64,000 nucleotides of DNA from Sulfurirhabdus autotrophica (GTDB lineage: Bacteria > Pseudomonadota > Gammaproteobacteria > Burkholderiales > SMCO01): NCBI RefSeq assembly GCF_004346685.1, contig NZ_SMCO01000016.1, positions 16,514-80,513 on the forward strand. The letters run 5' to 3'. This document shows positions 8,281 to 16,300 of this stretch, piece after piece (position 1 is the stretch's first letter; each line of letters begins with the position of its first letter). The position numbers and the translations under genes are program-made. Below the pieces are notes generated by a model, which worked only from the letters and a program-made list of their open reading frames with translations, had not been told where the DNA came from and made no database searches.

Positions 8281-8496
8281 ATGACTGACTTATCCATACA
8301 AAATCATGCCAGTGAAAATACCATCACGCTCACCGACGAAGAACGCCAACCATGTGAAATATGGACCCGCGTCATGGGCTACCACCGGCCGGTTTCTTCA
8401 TTCAATATCGGCAAGAAGGGCGAACATGGCGAGCGTACTTTCTTTCAGGAATCACGTGCCAGTTTATGCAACCCAGCACAAACTTCGGCAAATTAA
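8281..8496 (+). CDS. Separate glycyl-radical domain of class III ribonucleotide reductase
   Basis: 71 residues with a strong ribosome site AAGGAGGT (8266-8273), 7 bases before ATG 8281. Residues ~20-57 carry CEIWTRVMGYHRPVSSFN, the C-terminal NrdD radical motif; Gly33 in RVMGY is the predicted radical residue. It follows the nrdD stop by 28 bases and is in another frame, but it has its own start and ribosome site, so this is a real split rather than a simple frameshift. By analogy with GrcA/YfiD and pyruvate formate-lyase, the small protein should dock on NrdD and be activated by NrdG. The split function is inferred. Confidence 0.85.
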   Translation: MTDLSIQNHASENTITLTDEERQPCEIWTRVMGYHRPVSSFNIGKKGEHGERTFFQESRASLCNPAQTSAN

Positions 8497-8523
8497 CTAC
8501 TGCATCGGCACACAATTCTCAAC

Positions 8524-9222
8524 ATGGACGACTTACGGATAGGTGGTTTTACGCCACTCACCACAACCGACTACCCCGGCCATCTTGCTGCCGTAGTATT
8601 TTGCCAAGGTTGTCCATGGCGCTGCAGTTATTGCCAAAATCCACATCTCATTCCGGCAAATGAACCAACGCAAATCTCATGGCAAGACATAATCGAATTC
8701 ATGAAAAAGCGAAATGGATTACTGGATGCTGTTGTTTTTAGCGGCGGCGAGCCTACTTTACAAGGCGCGCTGGAAACGGCAATCCACGAAATCCATCACC
8801 TTGGCTTTAAAGTGGGGTTGCATACGGCAGGCATGTATCCGGAGCGCTTGGCGAAAATCCTTCCCTTGGTAGACTGGGTGGGCATGGATATAAAAGCGCC
8901 ATTTGAGCAATATGAAAAAATCACCGGTGTATCGAATAGCGGAGAAAAAGCACGTATCAGCACAAAACTGTTAATTAAAAGCGGGGTTGCACATGAATTT
9001 AGAACAACCTGGCACCCTCAACTGCTCAATGAATCTGATCTGCTGACACTAGCGACTGAGCTTGTGGAAATGGGAGCCACAAATTTCGTACTTCAGGAAT
9101 TTCGGGCATCAGGTTGTGCCGATCAAAATCTGCTTGAGACCATAATTTCTGCAGCAATGAAAAATCTGGTAATAGCCCGTATCTCCCCCAGCTTTGATCA
9201 GTTTTTTATGCGAACTGCCTGA
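8524..9222 (+). CDS. nrdG: NrdG-type radical SAM activase
   Basis: 232 residues. The radical-SAM motif CX3CX2C is at Cys30, Cys34 and Cys37 (GCPWRCSYC), followed by the SGGEPTLQ SAM-binding element. It generates the glycyl radical on NrdD; here the target glycine is on the separate 71-residue protein encoded 27 bases upstream. The length is longer than E. coli NrdG (~154) and matches the longer NrdG type common in beta- and gammaproteobacteria. No strong ribosome site is visible, so coupling to the small upstream gene is likely. Confidence 0.9.
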   Translation: MDDLRIGGFTPLTTTDYPGHLAAVVFCQGCPWRCSYCQNPHLIPANEPTQISWQDIIEFMKKRNGLLDAVVFSGGEPTLQGALETAIHEIHHLGFKVGLHTAGMYPERLAKILPLVDWVGMDIKAPFEQYEKITGVSNSGEKARISTKLLIKSGVAHEFRTTWHPQLLNESDLLTLATELVEMGATNFVLQEFRASGCADQNLLETIISAAMKNLVIARISPSFDQFFMRTA

Positions 9223-9265
9223 TCAAAGCACTACCTTCAAAACAGCACCATGCTTTTTCCCCGGT

Positions 9266-9619
9266 TTATACAACAGTTGAGTTGCGCGAATCAACATCCA
9301 GTGCAGTTTCGAATGCAGGGTCTCCTTGCAGAAAATGAGAAAGCGCGAAGGCTGCAGTTGGCTGCATATGAATACAGACCATACGGACATTCATGGTGCA
9401 ACAGGCGCGTGCCAATAATTCCAGCCAAGTGTAATAGACCGGATCAATGATTGTGATTTCACCCAGATCATAATATAGCCGCACAGATTTTGAAGCCTGC
9501 AAACGCAAAAGAATGCCTTCGATTAACTCGTCGGCTTTACTGGTATCCAATCCGTACATCGGTTCCAGCAGAAAGTCGCCGCCACCAATAGGCGTCAGAT
9601 GGTAGCCATACTGGTTCAT
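9266..9619 (-). CDS. RsbS-like STAS protein without the usual phospho-serine
   Basis: 117 residues, a single STAS domain of the RsbS type. In the segment aligned with the RsbS phosphorylation loop (B. subtilis DISAV), this protein reads DLGEI followed by TIIDP, so Gly sits where Ser59 would be. RsbS is the stressosome core protein that holds the RsbT kinase. It overlaps the upstream RsbR-like gene by four bases (9616-9619) and is the last gene of a four-gene module. Alignment was by eye, so the loss of the serine should be treated as likely rather than certain. Confidence 0.8.
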   Translation of the reverse strand: MNQYGYHLTPIGGGDFLLEPMYGLDTSKADELIEGILLRLQASKSVRLYYDLGEITIIDPVYYTWLELLARACCTMNVRMVCIHMQPTAAFALSHFLQGDPAFETALDVDSRNSTVV

Positions 9620-10482
9620 GCTTTGGCCGATACCTCAATACCCAAAATCTTGAATGCTTCTTTCAATCCATCAGATAGGCTGGCGCGCGTGGTGACATTA
9701 CCCAAATCAATATTCAGACTGGTCATTGCCCGCGCAATCTCCGGACGGATACCAGTCAGAATGGCTGTTGCCCCCATCAACTGAATCGCACGTACCATCT
9801 GAATCATGTGATGCGATACTTGCGAATCGACGGAATGCACACCTGTCACATCCATCACCACTGCGCTGGCGCGTTCGGCTGCAATGCGATTCAAGAGCGC
9901 TTCCATCACGACCATGGTACGACTGGAATCAAGTGTACCGATGATCGGCAGAGTCAGCACACCATCCCATATTTCGGTGATTGGTGTTGAGGTTTCCCGC
10001 AACTCCTGCTGTTGTGCATAAATGGTTTTTTCTTTTTCCTCGATGTAAGCCTGAAATACCGAAAGCGTCAATTCATTGAATACGCTGGAAAGAAGCAACA
10101 AAATGCCACGCGTATCTTCAACCGTCACATTTTTATCTTCTTTCAGCGACTCAATAAAGCAACGCTGAAGAAACTGCATATAGCGTACAAAATCCTCCAT
10201 TTTACCGCCGCGCACCAATATCTGCTTGGACATACTGCCGAAAAATCCCTGCAGAGCCTGGAAAGCCGGTTGGTCATGGTCAAGAGGATTAGGGACGTCC
10301 AAAAGGACAACCATGAGCTCCAGAAACTCAATACTGAAATCGGTAATTTCATCCCCACTCATTAAATTACTGCTACCGAACACCGTTTGACCTTGCGATT
10401 CAATTGCTGCTGAAATATTACCAACCTGTAGTTTGAGCTGTTCGATCATAGTGTGATGAGCAGTATTTTTTTTCTGGGCCAT
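9616..10482 (-). CDS. RsbR-like stressosome co-antagonist
   Basis: 288 residues. The N-terminal ~150 residues are helical, of the kind used as sensor domains in RsbR proteins, with no recognisable cofactor motif. A STAS domain covers about 165-280, with the DVTGV segment where the phospho-threonine of RsbR resides and a second threonine in ILTGIRPE. RsbR and RsbS form the signal-integrating stressosome; phosphorylation by RsbT releases RsbT. The gene lies 122 bases downstream of the RsbT-RsbX fusion and overlaps the RsbS-like gene by four bases. Signal unknown. Confidence 0.85.
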   Translation of the reverse strand: MAQKKNTAHHTMIEQLKLQVGNISAAIESQGQTVFGSSNLMSGDEITDFSIEFLELMVVLLDVPNPLDHDQPAFQALQGFFGSMSKQILVRGGKMEDFVRYMQFLQRCFIESLKEDKNVTVEDTRGILLLLSSVFNELTLSVFQAYIEEKEKTIYAQQQELRETSTPITEIWDGVLTLPIIGTLDSSRTMVVMEALLNRIAAERASAVVMDVTGVHSVDSQVSHHMIQMVRAIQLMGATAILTGIRPEIARAMTSLNIDLGNVTTRASLSDGLKEAFKILGIEVSAKA

Positions 10483-10604
10483 GCAGTTCTCCTTGGATAA
10501 TCTTTATTTATTTGTTATTTACCATTCAACCTTGCACACTTTTATCAAAAAAATAAAATGCATCTAATCAAGGCTTACATTTCCTTCCTATCCGGCTTAC
10601 AGGC

Positions 10605-11681
10605 TCAATTTAACCGAATAACGCAGATGGATTGATCGTCTGTCACCCTGGGCATCACATTCCCTAACACATAGGCAATTAATTGTGGATGCTGATTGAA
10701 CAACCTGGGAAATGAATCCTTGTCCCAACCACGGCGGATACCGTCGCTCGCAGTAATGAACAATGTTTTCTTTTCAAAAACGAGTTGCGTGGCAGTAGGC
10801 GTTTTATGTTCTCTACCCAAAATGCCGGGGGCAAATGACAAATTATTTATTGAGTCATGAATATACACATAGGCGCTCATATCACCTACACCCAACACAT
10901 TCAGGTTCTTCTTCGACAAATCAAACTCAGCGGCAATGGCCACAGCACCACGTTCGCCGGTAGTTAAATGATGATCCACTGCTGCCAGTAATTTATCCAA
11001 ACCTTCCACACTCAAATAACATCCCAGATTGGATGTAACCCGTTGCGCAATTTCTCCGTGACCCAACCCATCCAGATGCAAAAGCCTGAGCTTTGCACCA
11101 TGTTGTTGAAGATATATTTTATCCCCATTAAAACGATCATCATTGAGCGCACGTGAAAAAACACCTATTTCAAATCCTGATTGGGCAACAGCAGGCATAT
11201 TCAAACCGGCCGAACCAGCAGAATTATGCTTGTTCAAATAAAACCGAGTCCAGAGTGCCGTGCCATGCCAGCGGCCATGTTTTGCATCTTTTTCCTGCTG
11301 CGTATAGATACCAAACTCATCGCTCAGGCGCTGCATACTGCCAAGCCCTTTACCCAATGTTTTGCTGGTTGAGTAGCCATCCTGTTGAGCCAGAGCAAGG
11401 TCATCGACACCCGGACCAAAATCAAATGAAATAATATCAAGCGCAGGGCCAGGTTGCTGCCATACCTGAATCATGCCTTTTCCGCCTGCGTGCTTTATTA
11501 AATTAGTGACCATTTCAGATGCAACCAGCACCATATTTTCACGGCGGACATCAGAAAAACCCATACGTCTGCCGCTAGCCTGCAAACGCGAGCGAAGCAG
11601 AATACCTGCACTTTCGCTTTGTATGGGATCAGCAAATAAGAGCTTGCATTCATTGCTGTCAATTTTCAATTCCTGACTCAT
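10605..11681 (-). CDS. Fusion of RsbT-like kinase and RsbX/SpoIIE-like PP2C phosphatase
   Basis: 358 residues. The N-terminal half is a GHKL anti-sigma-type kinase: E-x-x-x-N (SEMVTNLIKHA), DFGPG, then a GYSTSKTLGKGLG lid typical of RsbT. The C-terminal half (about 165-358) is a PP2C-like domain with GDMSAYV and TASDGI motifs as in RsbX/SpoIIE phosphatases. One chain therefore carries the kinase that phosphorylates the STAS proteins and a phosphatase that could reverse it. The start overlaps the stop of the diguanylate cyclase by four bases. Confidence 0.87.
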   Translation of the reverse strand: MSQELKIDSNECKLLFADPIQSESAGILLRSRLQASGRRMGFSDVRRENMVLVASEMVTNLIKHAGGKGMIQVWQQPGPALDIISFDFGPGVDDLALAQQDGYSTSKTLGKGLGSMQRLSDEFGIYTQQEKDAKHGRWHGTALWTRFYLNKHNSAGSAGLNMPAVAQSGFEIGVFSRALNDDRFNGDKIYLQQHGAKLRLLHLDGLGHGEIAQRVTSNLGCYLSVEGLDKLLAAVDHHLTTGERGAVAIAAEFDLSKKNLNVLGVGDMSAYVYIHDSINNLSFAPGILGREHKTPTATQLVFEKKTLFITASDGIRRGWDKDSFPRLFNQHPQLIAYVLGNVMPRVTDDQSICVIRLN

Positions 11682-12673
11682 TTGGAATCCGGCAGAAAGT
11701 GAGCCCAGGTGATGCTGCCATCGGGATGCCAGGTATCCACCACAACACGGCCTCGTCCTGCTCGCTTTGCTTCATACAATGCGACATCCGCGCGGTGAAT
11801 AAAATTTTGCATATCGCGCTCACCCGGCTCATCCGCAGAAAGTGAGGCGATACCAATACTCACCTTATTATTCATTTGGCTCAACACATGCATCGCTTTG
11901 TTGCAGGCAATATCTTTATTGGCATAGAGCAGAATAGCAAATTCGTCGCCACCAAACCGGATAGCATGGTCTACGCCATCACGAATAGAATGTAGCATTG
12001 CCTGCGCCATTTTAATCAGATAGGCATCGCCATACTGATGCCCGTGTTCATCATTGATCTGCTTGAAAAAGTCCAGATCAAACAAGATCAGGGATAACAC
12101 CTCATCACGCTGTCGGAGTGTGCGCTGAAATCCAGTACTCAATCTTTCATCATAGGCACGACGATTCAACAGTCCGGTGAGCGGGTCCGTCTCTGCATTG
12201 CGGATAGACTCACCCAATTCTTCCTGACGTTTTGCCAGTGTCTGCTGCATGATTTCAATTTCTTTTTCAGTACGTATCCGCGTTTCATCAAGATGGCGAA
12301 TCATTTCTGCATTCCGTCTCAGCAGCAATGCGGGATCTGCAATTTCTGTGGACTGTTGCAAATGAAGGCGTAATTGTTCAACAATTCCTGCTTCGGGTGA
12401 ATCTTTCAGATCGACAACACTGGACGCAACACCTTGACCAAAATGTACGGTGAGCTGACTATCCTCAAGGAGCAGTGTCACGGGAAGAGGAAGGCCAGTG
12501 CCTGCACCGGCAAGTCGTAAACTGGCAACAATTTGAAGGCAAGAAGATGTGGCAGAAAATTGATTTCCCCCCAGACTTTTCACAGCCAAGAGCACGAAAC
12601 CCATAAAATTTTGAATATCTGGTTCGATCACCAGATTTTGTTTTAATAATTCCACCATCGACAAATTATGCAA
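11678..12673 (-). CDS. Diguanylate cyclase, output of the partner-switching module
   Basis: 331 residues. An N-terminal region (1-115) of unknown fold is followed by a coiled coil (about 118-158) and a GGDEF domain (160-310) with intact GGDEF at 241-245. The autoinhibitory RxxD site five residues before it is not intact (Asp present, Arg displaced by one). It is the first gene of the module and overlaps the RsbT-RsbX fusion by four bases. No sigma factor is encoded nearby, so the likely output is c-di-GMP rather than a sigma-B type switch. The N-terminal region may be where RsbT binds; this is inference. Confidence 0.88.
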   Translation of the reverse strand: MHNLSMVELLKQNLVIEPDIQNFMGFVLLAVKSLGGNQFSATSSCLQIVASLRLAGAGTGLPLPVTLLLEDSQLTVHFGQGVASSVVDLKDSPEAGIVEQLRLHLQQSTEIADPALLLRRNAEMIRHLDETRIRTEKEIEIMQQTLAKRQEELGESIRNAETDPLTGLLNRRAYDERLSTGFQRTLRQRDEVLSLILFDLDFFKQINDEHGHQYGDAYLIKMAQAMLHSIRDGVDHAIRFGGDEFAILLYANKDIACNKAMHVLSQMNNKVSIGIASLSADEPGERDMQNFIHRADVALYEAKRAGRGRVVVDTWHPDGSITWAHFLPDSK

Positions 12674-12960
12674 CCCTGATTTAGCCGCTTATAACAACCT
12701 AAAGGAAATTGGTCATGCAGGATGGATTATGCTACTAAATGATCGAAAGATACAAAGAAATTAAAGCCAGATAACATTTACAATCAAAATAGTACAAACA
12801 AAAACGAATACTGGCTACATTTCCGAATAGCACTGTCAAATCAGCGAAAAGATTTACACCCCCCTATTTTTAACCCGCTTTATCCGCATAAGCCCGGTCA
12901 GAAATGCTTGGCATTGCCATCTAATATCGTCATGAAAACCCCATGAAATCCTAAAGAGTT

Positions 12961-13524
12961 TTATCTTGAACGCATCCCGCCTTGGCCTTTTCTTTCACGA
13001 GGAGCACCATTCATAGGCGCCCCACCCTCTTGCATGGGACGCTGCCGTCTGTTTTTAAAATCATCCGACAGACGCTGACGATCTTCCTGGCTCATATTTT
13101 TCCAGCGCTCACGTAATGCCTCACGTTTTGCCTGACGTTCTTCGGGCGAAGTATTTTGTGAACGCTCCCTGAATTTTTGTTTAAGATTTTCCCGGTCCTC
13201 CGGGCTCATTTGCTGCCAACGATCGCGCAACTCCTGACGCTTTGCCTGGCGTTCTTCGGGCGAAGCATTTGGATTGCCCTGACGGAATTCCTGCTGCCTT
13301 GCCGTTCGCTCCTCAGGGGTCATACTTTGGCGCTGCTCACGCATCTTTTCACGTATAGCCTGGCGTTCTTCTGGTGGCATATTTCTAAACTGCTCCCTCT
13401 GCTCAGGTGAAATTCGATTCTGAGCAGATGTGAGCTGATCTGCAAATACCGGGGAACCCAACAAAACCCAGGTTGCTGATACAGTAACCAGCAATAACCT
13501 TTTGGTCATGTTTTTCATAATCAT
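12961..13524 (-). CDS. Secreted Arg/Glu-rich repeat protein (DUF3106/Spy-like)
   Basis: 187 residues. A Sec signal peptide ends at PVFA-DQ; the mature part is made of charged helical repeats with recurrent PEERQA and PEDRE segments. A 38-residue unit is clearly duplicated (DNA repeats 114 bp apart, e.g. at 13136 and 13250). The second ATG (13518) is better spaced from the AAGGA ribosome site than the first. Such repeats occur in periplasmic proteins like DUF3106 and Spy/CpxP relatives, which sense or chaperone envelope damage; function here is unknown. OmpR/EnvZ genes start ~600 bases away on the other strand. Confidence 0.72.
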   Translation of the reverse strand: MIMKNMTKRLLLVTVSATWVLLGSPVFADQLTSAQNRISPEQREQFRNMPPEERQAIREKMREQRQSMTPEERTARQQEFRQGNPNASPEERQAKRQELRDRWQQMSPEDRENLKQKFRERSQNTSPEERQAKREALRERWKNMSQEDRQRLSDDFKNRRQRPMQEGGAPMNGAPRERKGQGGMRSR

Positions 13525-13566
13525 TTTCCTTAGTAAAGTTGTATTCCCCGAAAAAGCAAATAAGGG

Positions 13567-13947
13567 CTAACGACGCTCCGCATCATGTTTTTCGTTATAG
13601 ATATCTTTGCTGGCTGCACGCTGATCCTGATGCAAATCTTTACGTTCATCTCTGGTCAAAACGCCATCGGATTTATATTGGCGTTCTTCCTGACGAATAG
13701 ACCTCTGCTCGGACCTGAGATTTTTTGCTTCACTGTGAGTCAACTCACCTGAACGAACGCCTTGCTGAATACGCTCATGCTGATGAATCTGATGTCTGTT
13801 TACGCCAGGGTCGCGCGTTGCTGCATTCACACGATGGGCATGCGCTTCTCCATGATGCACGCCGGGTTGTGCAAACGCAGATGAAGCAGCAACAGAAGCA
13901 AGTACCAAGCCTATCACAGTAACGAAAGTGTTTTTTAATGCATTCAT
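13567..13947 (-). CDS. Secreted small charged protein, unknown function
   Basis: 126 residues from ATG 13947, chosen because GGAG lies 5 bases before it; ATG 13968 is possible. The signal peptide ends about SAFA-Q. The mature part is His/Arg/Glu-rich, with two related helical segments (GELTHSEAKNLR and GVLTRDERKDLH, each followed by a Q-R-rich helix) that look like a duplicated unit. Similar short proteins are common in betaproteobacterial genomes but have no assigned role. It is 43 bases upstream of the repeat protein gene on the same strand, probably co-transcribed. Confidence 0.68.
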   Translation of the reverse strand: MNALKNTFVTVIGLVLASVAASSAFAQPGVHHGEAHAHRVNAATRDPGVNRHQIHQHERIQQGVRSGELTHSEAKNLRSEQRSIRQEERQYKSDGVLTRDERKDLHQDQRAASKDIYNEKHDAERR

Positions 13948-14141
13948 GATATTCTCCATTGTATTCAAGTTTGGGGGTATTTCGCTAACTCTTGATCAAT
14001 TTCAAGCGTTAATGCCATCTTAAAACCGAGATGTAAATAACCTGTTTAAGGAATACTGAAAGTTGTAACAAATTGTTGCACCGGAGAGTTTCGTTACAAT
14101 TATTAACAATTATGTCCGCGTTGACGTTTATGATAGCCACT

Positions 14142-14861
14142 ATGAACACACCTGCCCACATTCTGATTATTGACGATGACGACCGCATTCGCGAGTTGCT
14201 GTTCCGCTACCTTACCGAACAGGGTTTCGAAGTCAAAGCGGTAGCTAACGGGCGCGAAATGTCTCAGGCCATTGAACGCGCCCGATTTGATCTATGGATA
14301 CTTGACCTGATGTTACCGGGTGAAGATGGGTTATCCATACTCCGCCGTACACGTGGCACAGGGGAAACCACACCCGTTATATTACTGACGGCAAAAGGAG
14401 ATGAAATTGACCGCATTGTAGGTCTGGAAATGGGAGCAGATGATTATCTGGCTAAACCTTTCAGCCCTCGCGAACTGGTTGCGCGTATTCATGCAGTTCT
14501 GCGTCGCCAGGGTATGGTACAACCAGGCGCACCCGTCGAAAGTGCTGGCGAAGTGATTTTCGGCCAATGCCGGCTTGATCTGGGTAGCCGCACTTTGTTC
14601 CGTGATGAAGTCGCCACACAGCTCACCACCGGTGAATTTTCCTTGCTGAAAGTATTGGTTAATCATCCGAGACAGGCGTTATCACGGGACCGCCTCATGG
14701 AATTAGCGCGTGGCCGTGACCATGAAGCATTTGACCGTACTATCGATGTACAGATTTCCAGACTACGCAAGCTGATCGAGCCGGACTCGGCCAAACCACG
14801 ATATATCCAGACAGTGTGGGGGCACGGCTATACATTTGTTCCTGACGGGACGACTGCATGA
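14142..14861 (+). CDS. ompR: OmpR-family response regulator
   Basis: 239 residues from ATG 14142, the usual OmpR length; earlier in-frame starts at 14112 and 14073 would add an unneeded leader. The receiver domain has the DDDD acidic pocket at 11-14, phospho-acceptor Asp55 (LDLMLPG) and the KPF lysine. A winged-helix DNA-binding domain covers about 140-235 with the RxxxVWGxGY end. It overlaps the sensor kinase gene by four bases. Regulon unknown; in relatives it controls porins and envelope genes. Confidence 0.88.
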   Translation: MNTPAHILIIDDDDRIRELLFRYLTEQGFEVKAVANGREMSQAIERARFDLWILDLMLPGEDGLSILRRTRGTGETTPVILLTAKGDEIDRIVGLEMGADDYLAKPFSPRELVARIHAVLRRQGMVQPGAPVESAGEVIFGQCRLDLGSRTLFRDEVATQLTTGEFSLLKVLVNHPRQALSRDRLMELARGRDHEAFDRTIDVQISRLRKLIEPDSAKPRYIQTVWGHGYTFVPDGTTA

Positions 14862-16171
14862 ACCTGTTTCCCCGCAGCCTGGCTACACGGGCCTTTCTGC
14901 TGATCGCTTTACTGATATTGCTGTCACTTATCGCAAGCACCATTTTATTCCGCCAGGCAGAGCGCACCCCCCGCGCTATGCAACTTGCGCAAATGGTCAC
15001 ATCAGTTGTCAATCTCACCCGCGCCGCCGTGCTTTCCGCTGACCCTACACTCAGATCCGCTTTACTGGATGAAATGGCAGAATCTGACGGCATAAGGGTT
15101 TTTCTGGCTGATCCCCATGAACAGTTGGTGCCATTTGCATTACATTATGGCGTTAATCAAAAAATGGCTACAGATATACGTATACAGCTAGGCCCGAATA
15201 CGCGCTTTGCATCAGCCAGGAATGGCGAAGAAGGCTTTTGGGTAAGTTTTTTTATTGGCGATCAGGAATTCTGGATCATGATGCCAGCTGAACGTATTGA
15301 GCGACCAAAACCCTGGCAGTGGCTCGGTTGGAGTGTACTTGTCATGTTCTTTGCACTGATCGGCGGCGCTTTAATTGCTCGACAAGTGGGCAAGCCACTC
15401 AAAAAACTGGCGAGTGCGGCTTATGCTGTGGGGCATGGCGAAACCCCCACGCCACTGGAAGAAAGCGGTGCTGCAGAAACCATTGCTGTAGTGCGCGCTT
15501 TTAACCAGATGTCGTCAGATTTAGCAGCGATCGAACAAGAACGTGCACTGGTATTGGCCGGAATTTCCCATGACTTGCGAACCCCCCTCACCCGGTTGCG
15601 CATTGCAGCAGAATTTATTGATGACGAAGCCAGCAGGGAAGGGATGATATCCGACGTGGAACAAATGGACGCAGTAGTGGGCCAGTTTCTTGAATATGCC
15701 CGGCTCGGTGAGCAAGAACCCATAGCCGAGATCGATCTGCAAGAACTGGTCAGTACTGTAGCCGCACCCTACATGAAGCGTGGCAAAAGCCTGCTGATCA
15801 CATTGGCAGAATTTCCGCCTGTTAAAGCGCGTCCGCAATTGCTCAAGCGTGCACTCACCAACCTGCTAGACAACGCAATCAAATATGGCGGGGACGAAAT
15901 CTCTCTGGAAAGCTTTAATGCTGACTGGCATGGGCGCCCCTGTGCGTTTTTTGTCATACAGGATCGCGGACCAGGCATACCGGTAGAAGACATAGAAAAA
16001 GCCAAACGCCCCTTTGTTCGTCTTGAAAGCGCTCGAAGCGGCGTAGGTGGATCGGGGCTTGGATTGGCTATTGTAGAACGCGCAGCGCGCATACAGGGAG
16101 GGGAATTGAGATTAGAATCACGCGAAGGTGGGGGATTAAAAGCAACGTTTATTATCCCAATCGTTTCCTGA
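14858..16171 (+). CDS. envZ: EnvZ-type sensor histidine kinase
   Basis: 437 residues. TM helix at about 12-30, a periplasmic sensor of ~120 residues, TM2 near 148-170, HAMP (172-225), the H-box SHDLRTPLTRLR with His238, and a HATPase domain with N, G1 (DRGPGIP) and G2 (GSGLGLAIV) boxes. It phosphorylates the OmpR-like regulator encoded in the overlapping upstream gene. The architecture and pairing match EnvZ. The stimulus cannot be read from the sequence. Confidence 0.88.
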   Translation: MNLFPRSLATRAFLLIALLILLSLIASTILFRQAERTPRAMQLAQMVTSVVNLTRAAVLSADPTLRSALLDEMAESDGIRVFLADPHEQLVPFALHYGVNQKMATDIRIQLGPNTRFASARNGEEGFWVSFFIGDQEFWIMMPAERIERPKPWQWLGWSVLVMFFALIGGALIARQVGKPLKKLASAAYAVGHGETPTPLEESGAAETIAVVRAFNQMSSDLAAIEQERALVLAGISHDLRTPLTRLRIAAEFIDDEASREGMISDVEQMDAVVGQFLEYARLGEQEPIAEIDLQELVSTVAAPYMKRGKSLLITLAEFPPVKARPQLLKRALTNLLDNAIKYGGDEISLESFNADWHGRPCAFFVIQDRGPGIPVEDIEKAKRPFVRLESARSGVGGSGLGLAIVERAARIQGGELRLESREGGGLKATFIIPIVS

Positions 16172-16300
16172 CAGTCACTTTCTATCCGATTTATCCAGTT
16201 AGAAACAGCTCGCAGAACAACTGTTCCATAGAGCAACTGCGGCAACAACATAAATAACCCATCACTTCAAGCTAGTTAACCAAGTACTGTTACAGCATCC

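Noticed and set aside
8236..8290. Frameshift or sequencing error splitting nrdD
   Set aside because: The small downstream gene has its own ATG and a strong ribosome site at ideal distance, and the NrdD chain ends neatly after its zinc-site-like motif. A random error would not create these.
13100..13420. CRISPR-like repeat array
   Set aside because: The repeats are 114 bp apart, lie in frame in a coding gene and have no spacers.
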